Notes under the pieces: generated by a model
What the model was told of the DNA's origin: nothing
What the model saw: the letters and a program-made list of their open reading frames with translations, nothing else
The model's database searches: none
Program-made: the position numbers and the translations under genes
In this document: in pieces, positions 41,959-47,009 of the stretch
How the letters are laid out: every line of letters begins with the position of its first letter
Numbering within the stretch: position 1 is the stretch's first letter
Assembly (NCBI GenBank): GCA_026225295.1
Contig: JAMFSN010000332.1
Coordinates: 1 to 47,009 of the forward strand
Origin: Frankia alni
GTDB lineage: Bacteria; Actinomycetota; Actinomycetes; Frankiales; Frankiaceae
Reading direction: 5' to 3'
Length of the DNA: 47,009 bases

Positions 41959-43500
41959 ATGTGTTCGAACTGTTCGGTCGCCGCGGAGGGTGAGATTCGC
42001 CGTCCGGAGCTGCTGCGGGCTTTCGACGTCATGCATGCGCAGTTGGCGGCGCATGGTGATGCGGCGCTGTTTGGGATGACGGATGAGCAGGTGGTGGAGG
42101 CGGTGGAGTCGCGGGAGGCGTTGGTCCGCCGGTTGGACGCGGTCGATGTGGCTCTGGTGCGGGAGTTGAATGTGCGGGGGGTGGACCGCCTGGACGGGAC
42201 GGTGGGGACGGCGGCGCTGTTGCGGGACCGGTTGCTGATCCGCCCCCGGGAGGCGTATGCCCGGGTCCGGCTCGCGGCCGCGTTGGATGGCCAGTACGAC
42301 GCGACCCGCCGGGCCCTCACGGACGCTTTGATTTCCGCGGATCATGCTGGGGTGGTGGTGTCGGTGGCGCGGCGGATCCCGAGCCAGGCCGCGACTCCGG
42401 CGATGCGTGACCGGGTCGAAACGGTGATGTTGGATCTGGCTCGGACGTTGGACCCCGGGGAGCTGCAAAAAGCGGGCCGGGCCCTGTTGCTGATGCTGGA
42501 CCCTGATCATGGGGACGACGACGCGGCCAAACGGGGCCGTCGGACCCTGTCGATGTATGAGCGGGAAGACGGCCTGACCGGGTTGAGCGCCGTCCTGGAC
42601 CCGGAAGGTGCCGCCGTGGTGGCGGCGGCGTTGAATCCGCTCGCCGCCCCGCAACCGCAGGTGGATGGGACACGGGATCCGCGTACGGCGGGACGGCGCC
42701 GGTGTGATGCGCTGATCGAGTTGTGCCGCAAGGTGATGAACGACGGGAACCTACCCACCGCCGGTGGGGAACGGCCCCACATATCGGTCCTGGTCCCCTT
42801 CTCCACCCTGACCGGCGCCCTCAACGAGAAGGACGGCCCGTTCGGCTTCCGGGGCCGCTGCTGGCCCCACCCCGGCACCGCCAGCCCCGACCCCGACCCG
42901 GGAAGCGGCAGCTGGCCGGCCGGCGGCCCAGGCGGCTCGGCCGGTCCCGGCGGCCTCGGCCGCGGGTTCGGCGACGGTCCGGCTCCCGGCGCCGCCCCGG
43001 CTCCCGGGCCGGTGCGGGTCACGATGGCCGACGGCGGACCCGCCTACACCGTCCACGGCGGAACCCCCCTGCCCACCGCCGTCATCAACCGGATCGTCTG
43101 CGACTCCTCCATCCGACGGATCGTGTTCGGACCCCGAAGCGAACTCCTCGACGTCGGCCGGGCCCAACGCACCGCCACCGGCCCCATCCGCGCCGCCGTC
43201 GTCGCCCGCGACCAGATCTGCACGTTCCCCGGCTGTGATCGTCCGGCCAGTTGGACCGAAGCCCACCACCTCATCCACTGGAACGACGACGGGGACACCG
43301 CCGCCGACAATCTGGCCCTCGCCTGCGGCACCCATCATGACGTCGCCCACTACGACGGCTACGACCTACGCCTCGGCCCCGACGGCCGCATCCAATGGCG
43401 CGCACCCCGCAGCATCGACCCCCACCAAACCTGGCGCTCCAACCACCTCCGCGCCGCCCGCGACCCCTACACCCTGCAACCCAACAACCCCGACCCGTAA
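41959..43500 (+). CDS. DUF222 / HNH endonuclease (13E12-like) protein
   Basis: 513 residues. The first 350 form the DUF222 domain of actinobacterial 13E12-repeat proteins (LLRAFDVMHAQLAAHGDAAL through TGLSAVLDPEGAAVVAAALN and RCDALIELCRKV). After a Gly/Pro-rich linker, the C-terminal HNH nuclease motif is intact: ICTFPGCDRPASWTEAHHLI, HWNDDGDTAADNLALACGTHH. These genes are multi-copy in many actinobacteria and are thought to be mobile or recombination-prone, with unproven function. There is no ribosome site; TATTGT lies 6 nt before ATG 41959, suggesting a leaderless transcript. The 5' two thirds are G-rich on this strand and the 3' third C-rich, a sharp switch. Confidence 0.92.
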   Translation: MCSNCSVAAEGEIRRPELLRAFDVMHAQLAAHGDAALFGMTDEQVVEAVESREALVRRLDAVDVALVRELNVRGVDRLDGTVGTAALLRDRLLIRPREAYARVRLAAALDGQYDATRRALTDALISADHAGVVVSVARRIPSQAATPAMRDRVETVMLDLARTLDPGELQKAGRALLLMLDPDHGDDDAAKRGRRTLSMYEREDGLTGLSAVLDPEGAAVVAAALNPLAAPQPQVDGTRDPRTAGRRRCDALIELCRKVMNDGNLPTAGGERPHISVLVPFSTLTGALNEKDGPFGFRGRCWPHPGTASPDPDPGSGSWPAGGPGGSAGPGGLGRGFGDGPAPGAAPAPGPVRVTMADGGPAYTVHGGTPLPTAVINRIVCDSSIRRIVFGPRSELLDVGRAQRTATGPIRAAVVARDQICTFPGCDRPASWTEAHHLIHWNDDGDTAADNLALACGTHHDVAHYDGYDLRLGPDGRIQWRAPRSIDPHQTWRSNHLRAARDPYTLQPNNPDP

Positions 43501-43542
43501 AGGCGCCTGCTCGTCGGAGCCGGTGATCTTTCGGGCGTCCGA

Positions 43543-44019
43543 TCATGCTGCCCCGGGCCGCGACTCCGTCCGGGTTCGGACGGCCGAGAGCAGTCGTCGC
43601 ACGCCCACCACGTGACCGCCGGTGTCGATGACCAGTAGTCGGTAGACGGCGCCCGCGCGGCCGGGAAAGACGGCGCGACTTTCAGCCCGCAGCCGGGTAT
43701 GACCGGCGTCGACCGGGTCAAGCCGGAAGATCAGCGCGTAGGTCGAGAAGTGGTGGCCGCCCTCGAGAGCCAGCTCCGATCCGGTGGTGGCGGCGATCAC
43801 CCGGAAGCCGGGGATCGTCGAGCCTTCGGCCAGAGGACGCGGGGCCGGACGCGGTCACGTCGGCGCACCGGACGAGTCGGGCATAGCCGGCCGCGGGTCG
43901 GCGCGAAAACGTCCGGGTCGACGGTTTCGGTCAGGGCCGGCCAGAACTCGTCGACGCCGGCCGCGATGATGGTGGCGTGTTCGTCGAGGTACGGCAGCGT
44001 GGCGCTCGGCAGCGTGGCT
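43543..44019 (-). pseudogene. Frameshifted SRPBCC/lipid-binding-like gene
   Basis: Three consecutive reading frames on the minus strand together resemble one small protein of about 155 residues. Frame one (about 44019-43900) gives LPYLDEHATIIAAGVDEFWP; frame two (about 43895-43845) gives AAGYARLVRCADVTASGP; frame three (43839-43543) gives RPLAEGSTIPGFRVIAATTG and continues through HHFSTYALIFRLDPVDAG to the end. Each junction is explained by one extra base, near 43895 and 43840. No start codon is seen in frame one, where a 14-bp tandem duplication lies (44020-44047). Either a decayed gene or sequencing errors; the protein resembles polyketide-cyclase/SRPBCC-like hypotheticals. Confidence 0.6.
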
Positions 44020-44047
44020 CTCCTGACCTGCGACTCCTGACCTGCGG
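44020..44047. repeat. 14-bp tandem duplication at broken gene's 5' end
   Basis: CTCCTGACCTGCGA (44020-44033) is followed by CTCCTGACCTGCGG (44034-44047). Nearby CGGCAGCGTGGC is also duplicated (about 43992-44017). These small duplications may have helped to inactivate the pseudogene. Confidence 0.75.
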
Positions 44048-44071
44048 ATGGCTACCGACCGGACGGTGCCG

Positions 44072-44920
44072 CTAGGCGAGCCGGAGCGTGTCCGAACGGG
44101 AGCGGTTGAGACGGTCGAGCACGGCGGCCGTCGCTTCGTCGGCCGGTAGGTAGACGATCAGGCGTTGGTCGTCGTCGGCGGGCAGGTCGAGTGTCTCGTA
44201 CGAGAGACGCAGGTGGCCCCCGTCGGGATGATGCAGCCGGACCACCCCGCTGGGCTTCGGGAGCCCCGGAATGGTGTCCAGGCGACCGGCGAAGGCGTCG
44301 CCGGCGGCGATGGTCAACTCGTCGGTGAACACCGCCACGTGCGGGTCGGCGCGGAACGGCCCTTGTTTGAGGGCGGCGACCTGTTCGTCGGCGACGTGGT
44401 CCCAGTCGGGGTAGGCGGTCCGGGCCCGCTCGTCGGTGAAGACGTACCGGAGGAAACTCGGCGGGGTCGCGTCGAGCAGGCCGATCGGTGCGACCAGACG
44501 CTCGTAACCGGCCGTGTAGGCGAGGATCTCGCTCAGTCGGTTGACCAGGACGGCCGGGGTGGGCTCGAGCCGATCGAGTAGGGCCGCGACCGTGGGACGT
44601 ACCACCCGCGCCGGGCTCCCGTTGCCTTTGCAGCTGAACCGGCCGTCGGCCGCCCTGGTCAGACAGCTCAGGTAGACGCGTTCGCTGGTGGTCAGCCGCA
44701 GGGCATCAGCCAGCGCCGACATGACCATCGGGGACGGCCGGCGGTCGCGCCCCTGCTCGAGGCGGGTCACGTATTCGACGCTCACCCCGGCCAGGGTCGC
44801 GACTTCGGCCCGGCGCAGGCCCGGGGTCCGCCGCCGCGGCCCGGCGGCCAGCCCGACCTGGGCCGGCGAGACGGCCTCGCGACGGGCGCGCAGGAAGCTA
44901 CCCAGCTCGGTGCCGTCCAC
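44072..44920 (-). CDS. MmyB-type helix-turn-helix transcriptional regulator
   Basis: 282 residues. N-terminal HTH (LGSFLRARREAVSPAQVGL, then LRRAEVATLAGVSVEYVTRLEQGRDRRPS) and a C-terminal MmyB/PAS-like ligand-binding domain (PTPAVLVNRLSEILAYTAGYE, then VRLHHPDGGHLRLSYETLDLP, and LIVYLPADE), the usual two-part layout. Such regulators often control a divergent oxidoreductase gene and bind fatty-acid-like or aromatic ligands in the known MmyB structure. Here it is divergent from an LLM-class oxidoreductase, a likely target. GTG 44920 has no ribosome site; TACCGT lies 6 nt upstream, so the transcript may be leaderless. Confidence 0.9.
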   Translation of the reverse strand: MDGTELGSFLRARREAVSPAQVGLAAGPRRRTPGLRRAEVATLAGVSVEYVTRLEQGRDRRPSPMVMSALADALRLTTSERVYLSCLTRAADGRFSCKGNGSPARVVRPTVAALLDRLEPTPAVLVNRLSEILAYTAGYERLVAPIGLLDATPPSFLRYVFTDERARTAYPDWDHVADEQVAALKQGPFRADPHVAVFTDELTIAAGDAFAGRLDTIPGLPKPSGVVRLHHPDGGHLRLSYETLDLPADDDQRLIVYLPADEATAAVLDRLNRSRSDTLRLA

Positions 44921-45040
44921 ATTTCGACGGTAACAGCGGCCGGACCCGGCATCGTGTCCCTGTCACTACCACCCTCGGCCCGGCCTTCCTGGCCCGCGCG
45001 GCCGTTGCCAAGGTGAAACGGGGTGACCGCGATGGTCAGC

Positions 45041-45064
45041 CTGTGGGCCTGTGGGCCTGTGGGC
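45041..45064. repeat. 8-bp tandem repeat x3 before ribosome site
   Basis: CTGTGGGC is repeated three times (45041-45064), directly upstream of the GGGGAGGAAA ribosome site of the LLM oxidoreductase. A unit of eight bases argues that this stretch is not coding and supports the start at 45083. Confidence 0.8.
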
Positions 45065-45082
45065 CGGTGGGGAGGAAACGAC

Positions 45083-45991
45083 ATGGTGGACCGGAAGGCG
45101 CTCTTCGGCTTCGGACTGGAGACCGGCGTCGGCGAGGTGGAGGCGCTGCTGCGCCACGCCACCCAGGCCGATCGGGCCGGGCTCGACCTGGTCTCGGTAT
45201 CCGACCACCCGTACTTCGCGGACCGGCTCGATGCCTACGCGACGCTGGGGGTCATCCTCGGACGGACGACGAACATCGTCGCGGCGGCGAACGTCACGAA
45301 TACGCCGACCCGGCCCGCGCCGATGCTGGCCCGCACGATCACTGCTCTTTCCGCGCTGTCCGGCGGCCGGGTGGCCGTCGGAATCGGGGCCGGCGGTCTG
45401 TGGGCGGACATCGCCAGGCTGGGGATCGAGCCGCTCTCGCCGGCCCGGGCCGTGCGGGCCATGGAGGAGTCGATCCTGGTGATCCGGGCGCTGAGCGGCG
45501 GCGGCGAACCGGTCACCTTCGAGGGGGAGTTCCATCGGGTCGACGGCCTCGTCCCCGCGCCGGTCGCGACTCCGCCGATCTGGACCGGCTCGCTGGGCCC
45601 GAAATCGCTGGCCGTCACCGGACGGCTCGCCGACGGCTGGATCCCCGGCCGCGCCGCCGACTGGCTCAGCTCACGGTTCATCGAGTCCCGGCCCCTCATC
45701 GACGAGGCGGCCGCGGCGGCCGGTCGCGATCCCGCTCAGGTCGCCACGATCTACAACCTCCCGGGCCGGATCACGCCGTCGCCGTTGCCAGCGACCCGGG
45801 ACGATGCCGGTCGGTGGATCGGTGGCTCAGTCAGTCAGTGGGTCGAGGAGCTGACCGGCGCGGTCCTCGAGTTCGGCGCCGGCGGCTTCAGCTACTTCGC
45901 GGTCGAGGACGGAACCCCGCCCGACGTCGCGCTCGGTCGCTGGGCCGGCGAAGTCGTCCCCGCCGTCCGGGCGGCGCTCGGCCGGCCCTGA
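45083..45991 (+). CDS. LLM-class flavin-dependent oxidoreductase
   Basis: About 302 residues of the luciferase-like TIM-barrel fold: ALFGFGLETGVGEVEALLRH, DRAGLDLVSVSDHPYF, TNIVAAANVTNTPTRPAPML, ALSALSGGRVAVGIGAGG, and TPPIWTGSLGPKSLAVTGRL followed by ADGWIPGRAADW. F420 or FMN cofactor; substrate unknown. ATG 45083 follows a perfect GGGGAGGAAA site; an upstream GTG frame at 45023 runs through an 8-bp repeat and is rejected. It is divergent from the MmyB-type regulator, which probably controls it. It is related in fold, not closely in sequence, to the LLM protein at 38539. Confidence 0.9.
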   Translation: MVDRKALFGFGLETGVGEVEALLRHATQADRAGLDLVSVSDHPYFADRLDAYATLGVILGRTTNIVAAANVTNTPTRPAPMLARTITALSALSGGRVAVGIGAGGLWADIARLGIEPLSPARAVRAMEESILVIRALSGGGEPVTFEGEFHRVDGLVPAPVATPPIWTGSLGPKSLAVTGRLADGWIPGRAADWLSSRFIESRPLIDEAAAAAGRDPAQVATIYNLPGRITPSPLPATRDDAGRWIGGSVSQWVEELTGAVLEFGAGGFSYFAVEDGTPPDVALGRWAGEVVPAVRAALGRP

Positions 45992-46007
45992 CTATTGCGG
46001 GCCCGGA

Positions 46008-46520
46008 TCAGGACGCGGCCGGTCCGGGTGTCCGCGCGGCGTGGGCGAGCAGGTAGGACAGCGTCGGTCGGTGGATCAATCCCCTGGCCGACCAGATCGC
46101 CCGGGCGCCGGGGCGGTCGAAGCGGACGAACGTGGCCGCGACGACCCGCCCGTCCGCCACCCGGAAGAGCAGGTGGGACGGCCCGACAACGGCCGACTCC
46201 ACGCCCAGCACGATCGTGTCGCGGGTGGCCAGCACGATCGGCCAGCCCAGGACGTGCTGGGGGGACGGGCGGGGCCCGAGGCGGATGCCGAGTACGAAGC
46301 GCCACCCGATCAGCAGGAACCAGCGCAGCCCCGCCGGAGCGCCCTCGAAGGCGGTCCGCGCCCACTGTTCCGCGGAACGGTCCTCCGTACCCGGATCTAT
46401 CGCGAAAGCGTCCGCGTAGTCCGGGTCGGCCAGGGTGTCGCCCGATCGGGCGGCGGCGTCCGGTTCGACTCGACGGGCCCGACGGTGATCGGCACGCGAC
46501 ATGCCTGAATTGTGGACCAT
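46008..46520 (-). CDS. DUF2867-like hypothetical protein
   Basis: 170 residues, soluble. After a basic N-terminus, the core DYADAFAIDPGTEDRSAEQW, AFEGAPAGLRWFLLIGWRFV, LGIRLGPRPSPQHVLGWPIV and the strand pair SHLLFRVADGRVVAATFVRF, followed by ARAIWSARGLIHRPTLSYLL, matches small actinobacterial DUF2867-like proteins as I recall them; their function is unknown, though a lipid- or hydrophobic-ligand-binding (SRPBCC-like) fold is suspected. ATG 46520 or 46502 may be the start; neither has a strong ribosome site. It is convergent with the LLM oxidoreductase. Confidence 0.7.
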   Translation of the reverse strand: MVHNSGMSRADHRRARRVEPDAAARSGDTLADPDYADAFAIDPGTEDRSAEQWARTAFEGAPAGLRWFLLIGWRFVLGIRLGPRPSPQHVLGWPIVLATRDTIVLGVESAVVGPSHLLFRVADGRVVAATFVRFDRPGARAIWSARGLIHRPTLSYLLAHAARTPGPAAS

Positions 46521-46541
46521 GCTGGATCCGGCGGCGGACGG

Positions 46542-46853
46542 TCAGGCCGGCCCGGCCACCCCCATCAGGTTGCCTTCCGGGTCGGTGAAGTGGCCGACCA
46601 CCAGGTCGCTGCCCGGCGAGCGCTCGGGGCCCATCCGGCGGGTGCCCCCCAGGCTTTCGGCCTTCCGCAGGGCGGCGTCGACATCGGGAACGCCCACGTA
46701 GAACACGACGTGCGGGTCGTAGCCGGGCCCGCCGCCGATGCCGCCCGGAATGGCCGCCCCGGTGTCGGCCGCGCCGGTGCCGGACGCGCCGGTGTCTCCT
46801 CTCGCGTTCGAACTGGACCTTGAGGACCGTACCCCGGACGTTGCTAATAACAA
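46542..46853 (-). pseudogene. Truncated VOC/glyoxalase-superfamily gene
   Basis: The last 70 residues (IPGGIGGGPGYDPHVVFYVG, VPDVDAALRKAESLGGTRRM, DLVVGHFTDPEGNLMGVAG) are a well-preserved C-terminal module of a VOC-family protein, which normally has a second, preceding module (about 120-130 residues in all). Here the upstream 30 codons are a Gly/Ala/Ser/Thr-rich stretch without similarity, and the only starts are TTG 46853 or an out-of-frame GTG. The first module therefore seems deleted. In intact loci, such genes often sit beside an HxlR regulator, as here. Confidence 0.65.
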
Positions 46854-46869
46854 CCACCTAGTTTAGATT
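46841..46869 (+). promoter_or_regulatory. Promoter of HxlR-family gene
   Basis: TTGCTA (46841-46846) and TAGATT (46864-46869) with a 17-nt spacer, in an AT-rich island that contrasts with the GC-rich surroundings, 28 nt before the HxlR start and oriented toward it. Confidence 0.5.
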
Positions 46870-46897
46870 TATATCGAAGTCGAAGAGGGGAGTGATC

Positions 46898-47009
46898 GTG
46901 CCGACCAGCCGGAGCTACGGGGAAGCCTGTGGGATCGCGCGCGCCCTGGACGTCGTCGGCGAACGGTGGGCGCTGCTGCTGGTGCGGGAGCTGCTCCTCG
47001 GGCCCCAGC
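46898..47009 (+). CDS. HxlR-family transcriptional regulator (partial, runs off the end)
   Basis: Only the first 37 codons are in the window. The sequence CGIARALDVVGERWALLLVR, continuing to ELLLGPQ, is the conserved start of the HxlR winged-helix domain. GTG 46898 follows GAGGGGAG. HxlR proteins are redox- or aldehyde-responsive regulators, typically of a divergent oxidoreductase or VOC gene; the divergent VOC gene here is truncated. Confidence 0.88.
   Translation, partial: MPTSRSYGEACGIARALDVVGERWALLLVRELLLGPQ

Overview
This is a high-GC chromosomal segment of an actinobacterium. Evidence from the sequence: a near-canonical BldC, DUF3073 and DUF2530 proteins, a mycothiol-type DinB/sterol-carrier protein, two luciferase-like (probably F420-dependent) oxidoreductases, an LmeA-like lipid-binding protein, a DUF222-HNH protein and an S-adenosyl methyltransferase of the PF04672 type. 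The genus cannot be fixed from the sequence alone; the mix fits a Frankia/Nakamurella/Cryptosporangium-like lineage better than a typical Streptomyces, but this is inference. Coding density is high and no rRNA, tRNA, CRISPR array, insertion sequence or prophage was seen.

Layout. (1) 1-2.3 kb: a leftward XRE regulator divergent from two tiny hypothetical genes, with overlapping inverted repeats between them, then a DUF2530 membrane protein. (2) 2.3-11 kb: a giant sacsin-type GHKL ATPase (leftward) divergent from a sterol-carrier/DinB protein, an FHA-like/winged-helix regulator, and the overlapping purine genes purF-purM. (3) 11-18 kb: an accessory insert (secreted GH16-fold protein, lipoprotein hydrolase, membrane GGDEF-EAL protein with a long unusual leader, MFS transporter). 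(4) 18-21 kb: DUF3073, a conserved hypothetical and bldC, which in Streptomyces lie close to purM; then a DUF2786 gene. (5) 21-29 kb: a slipin, a fatty-acid desaturase, a phosphotransferase and a large LuxR (LAL) regulator. (6) 28.8-34 kb: a monooxygenase remnant, a small gene with its own terminator, and a leftward block response regulator - histidine kinase - LmeA-like protein - cytochrome P450. (7) 34-43.5 kb: cis-prenyltransferase, GNAT, membrane-anchored GH43, methyltransferase, unknown protein, LLM oxidoreductase, nitroreductase, amidohydrolase and DUF222-HNH endonuclease. (8) 43.5-47 kb: decaying and regulatory genes (frameshifted lipid-binding-like pseudogene, MmyB-type regulator, second LLM oxidoreductase, DUF2867-like protein, truncated VOC gene, start of an HxlR regulator running off the end).

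How the genes work together. purF and purM are translationally coupled steps of de novo IMP synthesis. The response regulator and kinase overlap by one base and are followed by the LmeA-like and P450 genes, in front of which three copies of a 7-bp direct repeat recur every 16 bp, a plausible operator. The GGDEF-EAL protein makes or breaks c-di-GMP, the ligand that controls the BldD partner of the bld cascade, and sits a few kb from bldC; a functional link is only a suggestion.

The most unusual signals are the ~450-nt leader of the GGDEF-EAL gene (promoter-like boxes, a perfect ribosome site with a seven-codon Trp-rich reading frame, and a 34-nt palindrome), the 16-bp-phased repeats before the LmeA/P450 genes, the GH16-fold protein without catalytic acids, three decaying genes, and a recurring TANNNT-N6-start geometry that suggests leaderless transcripts.
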